This document shows, one piece after another, positions 41,060-49,753 of a DNA stretch of 49,804 bases. Position numbers and translations under genes: made by a program. A model generated the notes under the pieces. The model had not been told where the DNA came from, made no database searches, and saw only the letters and a program-made list of their open reading frames with translations. The stretch spans positions 1-49,804 of the forward strand of contig JANYAH010000135.1 in assembly GCA_025361425.1 (NCBI GenBank). Reading direction: 5' to 3'. This DNA is from Candidatus Solibacter sp. (lineage in GTDB: Bacteria > Acidobacteriota > Terriglobia > Bryobacterales > Bryobacteraceae). Within the stretch, counting starts at the first letter, position 1; each line of letters opens with the position of its first letter.

Positions 41060-43234
41060 ATGGCTGCAAGCTCAACCGGCAAGGCTCCTCCGCCGCACCC
41101 GAAGAAGACCCAGACGCCGGCGCGAGATCTCGACGATCCCACTCTCTACGTCAACCGCGAACTCGGCTTGCTCAGCTTTCAGTGGCGCGTGCTGGAAGAG
41201 GCCCGAGATGCCACCAACCCACTCCTCGAACGCATCAAATTCCTCGCCATCGTCGGCTCCAATCTGAATGAGTTCTTCATGGTCCGGGTGGCCGGCCTGA
41301 ATGCGCAATTGGATGCCGGCATCGCCGAATTCGGTCCGGACCGGATGAGCCCTAGCGCGCAACTGCTGGCCATCCGCCGCGAGGTCAAGCGCCTCGCCGA
41401 AGCGGTCCATCAGTGCCTGGAAAAGGAGCTGATGCCCGCCCTCGCCGACGAGGGCATCCATGTCGTCCCTTACCATGAGCTCAATTCCAAGCAATTGCAG
41501 GTGTGCCAGCGTTACTTTGCGGAAATCATTTTCCCCGTGCTCACCCCGCTGGCCTTTGACCCGGGACGGCCGTTTCCGCACATCTCCAATCTGAGCCTCA
41601 ACCTGGCCGTTCTGATCCGCGATGCGGGCGGCGACGACCGGTTCGCCCGCGTCAAAGTGCCAGACTCCCTCCCCGCGCTGGTGCCTCTGACGCGGATGCA
41701 CCGCCTGATTCACAAGCGGTCACGCACGCGCCGCCAGGAATCCTACGTCTGGATCGAAGAGGTGATTGCCGCCAATCTGGATGCCCTCTTCCCCGGCATG
41801 AAAATCATCGACGCGCACCCGTTCCACGTGACGCGAGACGCCGATATTGAGATCAAGGAACTCGAAGCGGAAGATCTCCTCGAAACCATTGAGGAAGGCG
41901 TGCGCCAGCGCAAGTTCGGCAGCGTCGTGCGCTTGCAGGTGAATCAGGAGATGCCCCACCACATCCTGCAAATCCTCAAGACCAATCTCGAACTGGAAAG
42001 CGGCCAGGTCTACCGGGGCAAGGGGTTGCTCGGTATGAGCCGCCTGTCCGCCGTGGCCCTGATCGACCGTCCCGATCTCAAGTACAAGCCCTTCCTGCCC
42101 ACCTCCCCTCCCGAACTTAAGCCCACCACGGATGAAGAGAATATGTTCGCGCTCATCCGGCGGCGCGACATCCTGCTCCATCACCCCTTCCAATCCTTTC
42201 AGCCGGTGGTGGATTTTCTGCGCCAGGCGGCGCGCGATCCCGACGTCCTGGCCATCAAAGTGGTGCTCTACCGGGTGGGGCGCAATTCGCCGGTGGTGGA
42301 AGCGTTGTTGGAGGCAATCGAAGAAGGCAAGCAGGTCGCCGTGCTGCTGGAACTGAAGGCCCGCTTCGACGAAGAGAGCAACATTGAGTGGGCCAAAACT
42401 CTGGAAAAAGCTGGCTGTCATGTGGTCTATGGCTTGCTAGGGTTGAAGATTCATTGCAAGGCGGCCCTGGTGCTCCGGCGCGAGGCAGACGCCATCCGCC
42501 CATATCTGCACCTGGCCACCGGCAATTACAACGTGGTGACCGCGCACCTCTACACCGATATCGGCATGTTCACCTGCAACCCGGAGATTGTCGCCGACAC
42601 CATCGATCTCTTCAATTTCTTGACCGGCTACTCGGCCAAGCGGGACTACCAGAAACTGCTGGTCGCGCCCGTCAACCTTCGCCAGCGGCTCGAAGCCCTG
42701 ATCCAGCGCGAGATCCAGCAGCATGCCAAAGACGGCAAAGGCCACCTGGTATTTAAAATGAACGCACTGGTGGATCCCAAGATCATCCGCTGTCTCTATC
42801 GCGCCTCCCAGGCGGGCGTCCGCATCGATCTGCTGGTCCGCGGCATCTGCTGCCTGCGGCCGGGGGTTTCCGGCGTCAGCGAGACCGTCCGCGTGACCAG
42901 CATCGTGGGACGCTTCCTCGAGCACAGCCGCGTCTTCTACTTCCGCAACGGCGGCAAAGAGGAAGTCTATCTGGGCAGCGCCGACCTGATGCCGCGCAAT
43001 CTCAACCGCCGCGTCGAGTTGCTCTTCCCGGTGGAGGATGAGGAGTTGATGCGCCGCATCCGCGACGAGATTCTGGCGGAATATCTGGTCGATAACGTCA
43101 AGGCGCGCCGCATGATGCCCGACGGCACTTACAAGCGCGTGCCGCACGGCGAGGGCCAGGTCGCTCTCAACAGTCAGGAGATCCTCATGGGCGTCACCCC
43201 GCGCGGCCGCAAAAAGGTAAAGCTGGTCTGGTAA
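41060..43234 (+). CDS. ppk1: Polyphosphate kinase 1
   Basis: 724 residues from ATG 41060; GGTAAGG is directly upstream, and the earlier in-frame ATG at 40892 runs through unrelated sequence. LYVNRELGLLSFQWRVLEEA, FLAIVGSNLNEFFMVRVAGL, the phospho-acceptor His H465 in GLLGLKIHCKAAL and H622 in FLEHSRVFYF are conserved, and SADLMPRNLNRRVELLFPV is the C-terminal signature. It reversibly forms polyphosphate from ATP. Length is normal. Confidence 0.96.
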   Translation: MAASSTGKAPPPHPKKTQTPARDLDDPTLYVNRELGLLSFQWRVLEEARDATNPLLERIKFLAIVGSNLNEFFMVRVAGLNAQLDAGIAEFGPDRMSPSAQLLAIRREVKRLAEAVHQCLEKELMPALADEGIHVVPYHELNSKQLQVCQRYFAEIIFPVLTPLAFDPGRPFPHISNLSLNLAVLIRDAGGDDRFARVKVPDSLPALVPLTRMHRLIHKRSRTRRQESYVWIEEVIAANLDALFPGMKIIDAHPFHVTRDADIEIKELEAEDLLETIEEGVRQRKFGSVVRLQVNQEMPHHILQILKTNLELESGQVYRGKGLLGMSRLSAVALIDRPDLKYKPFLPTSPPELKPTTDEENMFALIRRRDILLHHPFQSFQPVVDFLRQAARDPDVLAIKVVLYRVGRNSPVVEALLEAIEEGKQVAVLLELKARFDEESNIEWAKTLEKAGCHVVYGLLGLKIHCKAALVLRREADAIRPYLHLATGNYNVVTAHLYTDIGMFTCNPEIVADTIDLFNFLTGYSAKRDYQKLLVAPVNLRQRLEALIQREIQQHAKDGKGHLVFKMNALVDPKIIRCLYRASQAGVRIDLLVRGICCLRPGVSGVSETVRVTSIVGRFLEHSRVFYFRNGGKEEVYLGSADLMPRNLNRRVELLFPVEDEELMRRIRDEILAEYLVDNVKARRMMPDGTYKRVPHGEGQVALNSQEILMGVTPRGRKKVKLVW

Positions 43235-43275
43235 CGCCGCCGCGAGTTTCGGCCCGTGACTTTTCCACCGCATTT

Positions 43276-43316
43276 GGTGGGGCAGGCTTCAGCCTGCCAA
43301 TCCGAGCGCAGCTCGG
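43276..43316. repeat. GGGGC-type hairpin pair after ppk1
   Basis: GGTGGGGCAGGCT begins GGCAGGCT/AGCCTGCC (43281-43298), followed by CCGAGC/GCTCGG (43302-43316). Same style as the other GGGGC repeats of the window. Confidence 0.65.
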
Positions 43317-43368
43317 ACATCTTAGACCAGCTCGAACTTCTTAGACCAGCTCGGACATCTTATGCCAG
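43312..43368. repeat. Three 19-bp tandem repeats running into the pirin 3' end
   Basis: Units of the form CTCGGACATCTTAGACCAG lie at 43312-43330, 43331-43349 and 43350-43368. The last covers the stop codon and final residues of the pirin gene, and a partial fourth unit continues into the coding sequence. Confidence 0.8.
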
Positions 43369-44055
43369 GTCGAACACCAGCACTTCACTGTTCGACTCCG
43401 CGCCGGCAAGCATTACCAATGCCTCGCCAGTAACCCCCGCCGCGTCGCCGGTAGCCAGTGGTTGGCCATTTACCGTCACTGCGCCGCGGATCACGTGGAC
43501 CCAGGCCTGCCGTCCCGCCTTCAAGTCGTACTCCAATTCCTCCCCCGCTTCCACCTGACCGATCAGGACCTGCGCGTCCTGGTGAATCTTCAGCCCTCCG
43601 CCTTCGGGCGACGCCACCAGTATCAGCTTGCCGAGTTTCTGTTCCTCGGTCAGGCTCAATTGTTGGTAGCTCGGCTGCAAGCCGTCGACTGCCGGTTCGA
43701 GCCAGATCTGCAGGAAGTGCACCGGTTCCGTGTCGGACCCGTTGAACTCGCTGTGTACAATCCCCGTGCCGGCGCTGATCCGCTGTAGATCGTTAGCGTG
43801 CAGTGTCTCGACATTGCCCATGCTGTCCTTGTGACCCAGGGCGCCGCTCAGGATGTAGGTTAGAATCTCCATGTCCTCGTGTCCATGCGACCCGAATCCC
43901 CTCCCGGGGCTGACGCGGTCTTCGTTGATCACGCGCAATGCTCCGAAACCCATGTGGTTGGGGTCGTAATAAGCCGCGAAGGAAAAGCTGTGGTAACTGT
44001 CCAGCCAGCCGTGTTTGGCATGGCCGCGTTGGTTGCTCTTGCGAATCGCGATCAT
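43360..44055 (-). CDS. Pirin-like bicupin (YhaK/YhhW quercetinase type)
   Basis: 231 residues, the short pirin form. MIAIRKSNQRGHAKHGWLDS, GSHGHEDMEILTYILSGALG (metal-binding HxH and E) and ISAGTGIVHSEFNG (H and E) are the family signature. GAGAGGGG lies upstream of the ATG. It follows a frameshifted FMN reductase gene in one operon whose first gene carries the TATCT-N8-AGATA operator. A role in detoxifying quinones or flavonoids is inferred from family and regulation. Confidence 0.9.
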   Translation of the reverse strand: MIAIRKSNQRGHAKHGWLDSYHSFSFAAYYDPNHMGFGALRVINEDRVSPGRGFGSHGHEDMEILTYILSGALGHKDSMGNVETLHANDLQRISAGTGIVHSEFNGSDTEPVHFLQIWLEPAVDGLQPSYQQLSLTEEQKLGKLILVASPEGGGLKIHQDAQVLIGQVEAGEELEYDLKAGRQAWVHVIRGAVTVNGQPLATGDAAGVTGEALVMLAGAESNSEVLVFDLA

Positions 44056-44669
44056 CGTGAATCCCCTCTCAAGCTACTGCTTCTACCTTTCGTGCGACGG
44101 CTTGCGCCAGAGCGGCCGCCAATTCTTCTAAACCCGAGAGGTCCTCCGCCCGCATCAGGCGGCCGGCGGCGTCGAACGCTCCGCTCGACCGGGCAATTGC
44201 CAGCTCCCGCGGAACCACCCCGAACGCTCATCATTTCCAGCAGTTCGCGCAAATGGCGGAGTCCGCGGTTGCCGCCGCCGGGACCGGGGGACGCACTCAG
44301 GATGGCCGCCACCTTGCCGCGGAAAACCTCCAGGGGGCGCTCGCCCGGCGCGGGCCGCGAGATCCAGTCGAGGGCGTTCTTAAGCAGGGCGGGGAAGGAG
44401 CCGTTGTACTCTGGCGACGCGATGGCGAACCCGGCGTGACGGCGCGCCAGTTCCTTTAGCGCCTTGGCCGCGGGCGGCATGCCCTGTCCGGCTTCCAGGT
44501 CGCCGTCATAGATCGGCATGGGAAACTCGCGCAGGTCGCCCAGCGTCGCTTCCACGCCTGCATTGCGCAGCGCTTCGACGGTTTGTCGCGCCAGTTTGCG
44601 GTGAATGGAGTCGCGGCGAACGCTACCCGCCAGGACCAGGATCTTCGATTGCTGCGTTATGTCTATCAT
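44052..44669 (-). pseudogene. NADPH-dependent FMN reductase, frameshifted near the C-terminus
   Basis: Starts at ATG 44669 (MIDITQQSKILVLAGSVRRD). The flavodoxin-like core LVLAGSVRRDSIHRKLARQ, FAIASPEYNGSFPALLKNAL and AAILSASPGPGGGNRGLRHL is intact. After EMMSVR the frame turns into Arg/Gly-rich sequence. Removing one G from the GGGG run at 44218-44221 restores a normal ending (VVPRELAIARSSGAFDAAGR ... VARKVEAVA, stop at 44069-44071). So there is either a one-base insertion or a sequence error. The intact enzyme would reduce FMN or quinones with NADPH. Confidence 0.8.
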
Positions 44670-44670
44670 G

Positions 44671-44688
44671 TATCTCGCCTTCAAGATA
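44671..44688. promoter_or_regulatory. MarR-type operator before the FMN reductase/pirin operon
   Basis: TATCT-N8-AGATA, one base from the ATG at 44669. It covers the AAGG ribosome-binding site and matches the operator at 22899-22918 in 15 of 18 bases. Confidence 0.75.
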
Positions 44689-44769
44689 TATGATGTCGAG
44701 GGACTATTTTGGATTCAACATGCCCGAGGCAGGCCCAGGATCGCCCTTTCCCGTGATGCGAAGTCCAGC

Positions 44770-45153
44770 TTACTGCGAACTAACCTCCGTCCCCGCCAGC
44801 TTCTTCTTTGCCGCTTTCTTAGCCGCCTTCTTCTTCGCCCTCGACAGTGGAACCTTCACCGTCGGCTTGGCCTTCGTCGGTGCAGTTTGCTCAGGCGTCT
44901 CCGCTTGTTTTGCCGCATGGAACGCCGCCCAACGTTTCGTGGTGGCCTCCGAAATCGCTTTCCTACCAGCGACACTCATCTTTCGTTTGGGCTTGCCTTC
45001 ACCGCTTAGCGTCTTTGCCGCAACCGTGGAAGCTGGCACGCCTTTAAAGCGAATTCCTAACTGGCTGCGAATTGCTTTGATTGCATTGTCGATTTTCAGC
45101 CGTTCAGACTCAAACCCGATCAATGCCATCTGTATAGTTTCAATATCGGTCAT
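44770..45153 (-). CDS. Lysine/alanine-rich small basic protein
   Basis: 127 residues. The N-terminal ~35 are helical (MTDIETIQMALIGFESERLK). The middle has KPKRKMSVAGRKAISEATTK-RWAAFHAAK, a small motif seen in DNA-associated proteins. The C-terminus is a histone-H1-like Lys/Ala tail (SRAKKKAAKKAAKKK). Two 13-bp direct repeats lie directly upstream of the start. It may bind nucleic acid; the exact role is unknown. The surrounding DNA is more AT-rich than the rest of the window. Confidence 0.65.
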   Translation of the reverse strand: MTDIETIQMALIGFESERLKIDNAIKAIRSQLGIRFKGVPASTVAAKTLSGEGKPKRKMSVAGRKAISEATTKRWAAFHAAKQAETPEQTAPTKAKPTVKVPLSRAKKKAAKKAAKKKLAGTEVSSQ

Positions 45154-45154
45154 T

Positions 45155-45190
45155 AGAATTACGATATCAAAATGCTGAGAATTACGATAT
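45155..45190. promoter_or_regulatory. Two 13-bp direct repeats upstream of the lysine-rich gene
   Basis: AGAATTACGATAT occurs at 45155-45167 and 45178-45190 (23-bp period, about two helical turns), ending two bases before the minus-strand ATG at 45153. Such same-face repeats suggest binding sites for a regulator, possibly the gene product itself. Confidence 0.55.
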
Positions 45191-45283
45191 GAAAAAGCGA
45201 AATTGCGATCCGTGCGACCGGTGCCGCCTCCGCCATCGTGTGGCGGCGCGCGTCTGATAGGATGAAAGTCTCCCCTTATCTCT

Positions 45284-46684
45284 ATGGCGCTGCGCTTCTA
45301 CAACACGTTGTCTCAACAGGTGGAGGATTTCACCCCCGCTACCGATAACACCGTCCGCATGTACACCTGCGGACCCACGGTCTACGATTTTGCCCACATC
45401 GGCAACTTCCGCACCTTCACCTTCGTGGACCTGCTGCGCAAGTGTCTGCGCGCCAACGGCTTCCACTTAAACCACGTCATGAACATCACCGACGTGGACG
45501 ATAACATCATTCGCAACGCCGTGGCCCGCCACCAGCCGCTCGCCGAGTACACCAGAATCTACACCGAAGCCTTCCTGCAAGATTGCACCGCGCTACGCCT
45601 CGAGCGGCCGGAACGGCTGGCCCTCGCGACCGAACACATCCAAGATATGGTGGAGGCGATCGAGCGGTTGGGCCAGGGCCAACACACGTACTCCACCGAG
45701 GGCTCGGTCTATTTCAAGATCGCCAGCTTCCCGCCGTACGGCAAGCTGTCCCACAACGATTTCAGCGGCAACCTCGCCGGCGCACGGGTGGATGTTGACA
45801 ACTATGAGAAGGCCGACGCGCGCGATTTTGCGCTTTGGAAGACGCCCAAGGAGGGCGAGCCTTTCTGGGAAACCGCGATCGGTCCCGGCCGCCCCGGCTG
45901 GCACATCGAGTGCTCCGTGATGGCGATGAAGTATCTCGGCGAGACCCTGGATATCCACGCCGGCGGCATCGACCTGGTCTTCCCCCACCACGAAAACGAG
46001 ATCGCCCAGTCGGAATCGCTCACCGGCAAACCGTTCTCCCGCTTCTGGCTCCACTCCGAGTTCCTCATGGTGGAGGGGCAGAAAATGTCCAAGTCCGCGG
46101 GCAACTACTATACGCTCCGCGACCTCGTCGGCAAGGGGCATGCGCCCGAGTCCATCCGCTACCTCCTGGCGTCCGTGCCCTACCGCAGGGCGCTCAACTT
46201 TACCATCGACGGCCTGAAAGCGGCCGCCATTGCCATCGACCGCTTACGTAATTTCAAACTCCGCCTGGAGACCGACCGCTGCCCAGATGGGCTCAACCAG
46301 CAACTCGCCGCGCGCACCGCCCAGGCCACCCAGGCGTTCACCGAGAGCATCAACGACGATCTCAATACCGCCGAAGCCCTGGCCGCCGTCTTCGAGTTTG
46401 TGCGCGATGCCAACAGCGCCATGGATGCGGGCGAGTTCCGCGCCGGCAACGCCCCGGCCGCGCTCGAGTTTCTCAGCCTCTTCGATTCCATCTTCGACGT
46501 GCTCAAGCCCAGCGCTCAAGCCGGCGAGCTTTCCGATGCCGATATCGAAGCCCGCGTGGCGCAGCGCGCCGCCGCCAAGAAGGCCCGTGATTTCGCCCTC
46601 TCCGACCAAATTCGCGACCAGCTTCTGGAGCAGGGTATCATCCTCGAAGACACCAAAAGCGGCGTGCGTTGGAAGAGGAAGTAG
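45284..46684 (+). CDS. cysS: Cysteinyl-tRNA synthetase
   Basis: 466 residues. Zinc ligand C29 lies in MYTCGPTVYD, HIGN at 38-41, GWHIECSVMAMKYLG and HHENEIAQSE follow, and KMSKS is at 267-271. The C-terminal tRNA-binding part is normal (RAAAKKARDFALSDQIRDQL). It is followed three bases later by a PLP enzyme gene. Confidence 0.97.
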   Translation: MALRFYNTLSQQVEDFTPATDNTVRMYTCGPTVYDFAHIGNFRTFTFVDLLRKCLRANGFHLNHVMNITDVDDNIIRNAVARHQPLAEYTRIYTEAFLQDCTALRLERPERLALATEHIQDMVEAIERLGQGQHTYSTEGSVYFKIASFPPYGKLSHNDFSGNLAGARVDVDNYEKADARDFALWKTPKEGEPFWETAIGPGRPGWHIECSVMAMKYLGETLDIHAGGIDLVFPHHENEIAQSESLTGKPFSRFWLHSEFLMVEGQKMSKSAGNYYTLRDLVGKGHAPESIRYLLASVPYRRALNFTIDGLKAAAIAIDRLRNFKLRLETDRCPDGLNQQLAARTAQATQAFTESINDDLNTAEALAAVFEFVRDANSAMDAGEFRAGNAPAALEFLSLFDSIFDVLKPSAQAGELSDADIEARVAQRAAAKKARDFALSDQIRDQLLEQGIILEDTKSGVRWKRK

Positions 46685-46687
46685 GTC

Positions 46688-47866
46688 TTGAAGATTCACA
46701 CCAAAGCAGTCCATGCCGGCGAGCGCAAGAGCCCTGGCAGCCACGTTCCCGTTACCACCCCGATTCACACCGCAACCAGCTATTTCTACGCGTCCATGGA
46801 ACAGCTCGACCGCGTCTTCGGCGGCCAGGAGCAGGGCTACTGCTACGCGCGCTACGACAACCCGTCCACCGCCGCGCTGGAAGAACTCATGTGCGCGCTC
46901 GAAGGCGGCGACGCGGCACTGGCATGCGCCTCCGGCATGGCGGCCCTGCACACTGCCATCCTCAGCGCCCTCACCGACCGCCGCCGCTCCATCGTGGCGG
47001 CCAATGCCATGTACGGCGCTACCGTGAGCCTGCTGATGAACGTGTTTGAGCCCTCCGGCACCGCCGTCCACTTCGCCGATATCTGCGATCTCCACGCCTT
47101 GCGCGCGGTCGTCGCCGAGGCCAAGCCGGGCTGCATCGTGATGGAGACCATTTCCAATCCGTTGCTCCGCGTCGGAGAGATCGACCAGATCGCCGCCATC
47201 GCCAACCAAGCCGGCGCCGCCCTGGTCGTGGACAACACTTTCGCCACCCCCCTGCTCGCCCGCCCGCTCGAATTGGGCGCGCACTTCAGCGTCCACAGCG
47301 TGACCAAATATCTGGCCGGCCACGGCGATGTGCTGGGCGGCGTGGTCGTCACCACTCGCCCGCACGCCGATTCGCTGCGCGCGCTCGGCCGCACCATCGG
47401 CCCCGTGCTGGGCCCCTTTGAAAGCTACCTGACGATGCGCGGCATCAAGACGTTCCCGCTGCGTATGGAGCGCCAGTGCGCCAATGCCTGCCGCGTAGCC
47501 GCGTGGCTGGCCACCCATCCGCGCGTCCAGCGCGTCTATTTCACCGGCGATCCACAGCATCCCGATCACGCCGCCATCCGCCGCCTGTTCCCGCCCGGGC
47601 TCTTTGGCGCCATGGTCAGCTTTGAGATTCGCGACGCGGGCAGGCCAGAGGTCTTCCGCCTTATGGACGCCCTCCAAATGATTGTGCGCGCCACGTCCCT
47701 CGGCGACGTGCACAGCATGATGCTCTATCCGGTGATGAGTTCCCACCGCGAGCTTTCCCCGAAGCACCGCGAGCGCATGGGCATTCGCGACAGCTTGGTA
47801 CGGCTCTCGGTGGGCATCGAAGCGCCGGAAGACATCATCGCCGACCTCGAACAGGCCCTCGCTTAG
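46688..47866 (+). CDS. PLP-dependent cystathionine gamma-synthase / gamma-lyase family enzyme
   Basis: 392 residues. A TTG start at 46688 (KIHTKAVHAGE) is preceded by AGGAAGTAGG. ARYDNPSTAALEELMCALEG, ASGMAALHTAIL, LVVDNTFATPLLARPLELGA and the PLP lysine K207 in SVTKYLAGHGDVLGG are conserved, with SVGIEAPEDIIADLEQAL at the C-terminus. Cys/Met metabolism family; synthase and lyase cannot be told apart here. Linkage to cysS suggests cysteine or methionine supply. Confidence 0.93.
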   Translation: MKIHTKAVHAGERKSPGSHVPVTTPIHTATSYFYASMEQLDRVFGGQEQGYCYARYDNPSTAALEELMCALEGGDAALACASGMAALHTAILSALTDRRRSIVAANAMYGATVSLLMNVFEPSGTAVHFADICDLHALRAVVAEAKPGCIVMETISNPLLRVGEIDQIAAIANQAGAALVVDNTFATPLLARPLELGAHFSVHSVTKYLAGHGDVLGGVVVTTRPHADSLRALGRTIGPVLGPFESYLTMRGIKTFPLRMERQCANACRVAAWLATHPRVQRVYFTGDPQHPDHAAIRRLFPPGLFGAMVSFEIRDAGRPEVFRLMDALQMIVRATSLGDVHSMMLYPVMSSHRELSPKHRERMGIRDSLVRLSVGIEAPEDIIADLEQALA

Positions 47867-48276
47867 GGGGCCGGATTCACGCGCGTCGATTGGCGCGCCA
47901 CCAGTTGCCAGCCTTTAGGTCCTTTGAGCCACACCTGCAGCACGTTGAGGCTGATGGTAGCCGGCTTGCCGTTGGTGACAATGACGAATTCCATCGGTCC
48001 CTTCACCAGCGCGGTTTTCCCGTAAACGCGGACGCTGCTTTCACCAATTTTGATCGATTGCGTGTTGGAGAGCGCCTTCAGGATGTCGGCCTTGCTTTCA
48101 GTGCGCGCATCCGAATGGCTGTAGGTGAGGTCCGGATGGAGCAACCGGTCGAGCGCCGTCGCGTCCTTCTTCAATACCGCCTGTTTCCACGATTCCATTG
48201 CCGAAAGCACGTCGGCCTTCGGGTCGGCGGCGGAGAGCGACGCGGCGGTCGCGAATAGGAGAAGCCATTTAACCAT
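47863..48276 (-). CDS. Secreted DUF4440/SnoaL-like protein
   Basis: 137 residues. The signal peptide MVKWLLLFATAASLSA is followed by a cone-shaped NTF2-like domain: VLSAMESWKQAVLKKDATAL, LLHPDLTYSHSDARTESKAD, VYGKTALVKGPMEFV, LQVWLKGPKGWQLVARQSTR. The stop overlaps that of the convergent PLP gene (shared cTTAg). Function unknown; such proteins are often periplasmic small-molecule binders. Confidence 0.85.
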   Translation of the reverse strand: MVKWLLLFATAASLSAADPKADVLSAMESWKQAVLKKDATALDRLLHPDLTYSHSDARTESKADILKALSNTQSIKIGESSVRVYGKTALVKGPMEFVIVTNGKPATISLNVLQVWLKGPKGWQLVARQSTRVNPAP

Positions 48277-48305
48277 AGGCTTCTAGCTTAATCCAGATTG
48301 AGTCG

Positions 48306-48320
48306 GACAGGCCTCCTGTC
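48306..48320. repeat. Short palindrome GACAGG-CCT-CCTGTC
   Basis: It contains AGGCCTCCTG, shared with the long palindrome at 36911-36965, and lies in the divergent gap between the DUF4440-like and amidohydrolase genes. It may be a fragment of that repeat family. Confidence 0.45.
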
Positions 48321-48361
48321 GGCTCGCGCCTGGCTTCCTCCTTCGCTGGTACAATTTCCGC

Positions 48362-49753
48362 ATGCGACTCGCGCTTGTGCTCCTCACCCTTCCCCTTTTC
48401 GCGCAGACTTACGATCTCGCCGTCGCCAACGGGCGCGTGCTGGACCCGGCCACCAACCTCGATGCCATCCGCCACGTCGGTATCCGCGACGGCAAAATCG
48501 CCGCCGTCTCCGCCACGCCCCTCGCCGCCCGCACCACCATCGATGCCAAGGGCCTGGTGGTGGCCCCGGGCTTCATCGACCTGCATTCCCACGGACAGAC
48601 GCCGGAGAACTACCGTTTCAAGGCCCGCGACGGCGTCACCACCGCGTTGGAACTCGAAGTCGGCGTCCACCCCGTCGCGGCCTGGTATGCCCAGCGCGAG
48701 GGGCGCGCCCTCATCAATTACGGCGCCACCAGCGGCGATATCCCCGCGCGCATCGCCGTGATGCACGATAGCGGTACCCTGCTGCCCCGCGACCGCGCCG
48801 TGGAGCGCGCCGCCACCCCCGATGAGTTCCGCGAGATCCTCGACCGCGTCGCCCGCGGCCTCGATGACGGCGCCCCCGGCATCGGACTCGGCATCGCCTA
48901 TCTGCCGCATGAATCGCGCGCCGAAGTGCTCAGCTTGTTCCGCCTGGCGGCCACCCGCAAACGCCCCCTCTTCGTCCACATGCGCAATGGCGGCCCGATC
49001 GAGCCCGGTGTCATCGATGCCCTCCAGGAGGTCCTCGCCGACGCCGCCGCCACCGGCGCTTCGGTCCACGTCGTGCACATCACCAGCATGGGCTTGCGCG
49101 AAACCGCGCTCTGCCTGGAGATGATCCAGGGGGCCCGCGCACGCGGCCTCGATATCACTACCGAAGCCTACCCCTACACCGCCGGCATGACGGACCTGGC
49201 CAGCGCGATCTTCGCCGACGGCTGGCAGGCGCGGCAGGGCGGCATCGGCTTCAACGACCTGCAATGGGCTTTGACCGGCGAGCGCCTCAACGCCGACAGT
49301 TTCGCGCGCTACCGCAAGCAGGGCGGGTTCGCCGCCATTCACTCCATCCCGGAGGAAATCGTCCGCCTCGCCCTCTCCCACCCGCTCGTCATGCTGGCCA
49401 GCGACGGCGTGCTCGACGAAGGCAAGGGCCACCCGCGCGCCGCCGGCACCTTCGCCCGCGTGCTCGGCCGCTACGTGCGCGAACAGCACTCTCTCACTCT
49501 CATGGACGCCCTCCGAAAGATGACTCTGATGCCCGCCGACCGCCTCGCGCTCAAAACCAAGGGACGCCTCGCCGTCGGCGCCGACGCCGATCTGGCCATC
49601 TTCGACCCCGCTCGGGTCACCGACCGCGCCACTTTCGAGAACCCCGCGCAGTACTCCGACGGCATCGCGTATGTGCTGGTCAACGGCACTCTGGTGGTCA
49701 ACCGCGGCGAACTCGTTCCCGGCGTCGCGCCCGGCCGCGGCGTTCTCCGCTGA
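48362..49753 (+). CDS. Secreted N-acyl-D-amino-acid deacylase / amidohydrolase family protein
   Basis: 463 residues. A short signal peptide (MRLALVLLTLPLFAQ) leads into YDLAVANGRVLDPATNLDAI and the metal-binding H75/H77 in APGFIDLHSHGQ. VHVVHITSMG, MLASDGVLDEGKGHPRAAGT and FARVLGRYVREQHSLTLMDA are typical of the D-aminoacylase branch. The C-terminal GRLAVGADADLAIFDPARVT closes the composite domain. It probably hydrolyses N-acyl or cyclic amide substrates outside the cytoplasm. The remaining 51 bases of the window show nothing certain. Confidence 0.88.
   Translation: MRLALVLLTLPLFAQTYDLAVANGRVLDPATNLDAIRHVGIRDGKIAAVSATPLAARTTIDAKGLVVAPGFIDLHSHGQTPENYRFKARDGVTTALELEVGVHPVAAWYAQREGRALINYGATSGDIPARIAVMHDSGTLLPRDRAVERAATPDEFREILDRVARGLDDGAPGIGLGIAYLPHESRAEVLSLFRLAATRKRPLFVHMRNGGPIEPGVIDALQEVLADAAATGASVHVVHITSMGLRETALCLEMIQGARARGLDITTEAYPYTAGMTDLASAIFADGWQARQGGIGFNDLQWALTGERLNADSFARYRKQGGFAAIHSIPEEIVRLALSHPLVMLASDGVLDEGKGHPRAAGTFARVLGRYVREQHSLTLMDALRKMTLMPADRLALKTKGRLAVGADADLAIFDPARVTDRATFENPAQYSDGIAYVLVNGTLVVNRGELVPGVAPGRGVLR

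Noticed and set aside
43312-43368. Tandem repeats as a possible CRISPR array
   Set aside because: Units are directly adjacent with no unique spacers and no cas genes are nearby.
46244-47767. Minus-strand open frame of 507 codons opposite cysS and the PLP enzyme
   Set aside because: It crosses two firmly identified genes and shows shadow composition.
48269-49489. Minus-strand open frame of 406 codons opposite the amidohydrolase
   Set aside because: Shadow of a gene with clear metal-binding and family motifs.
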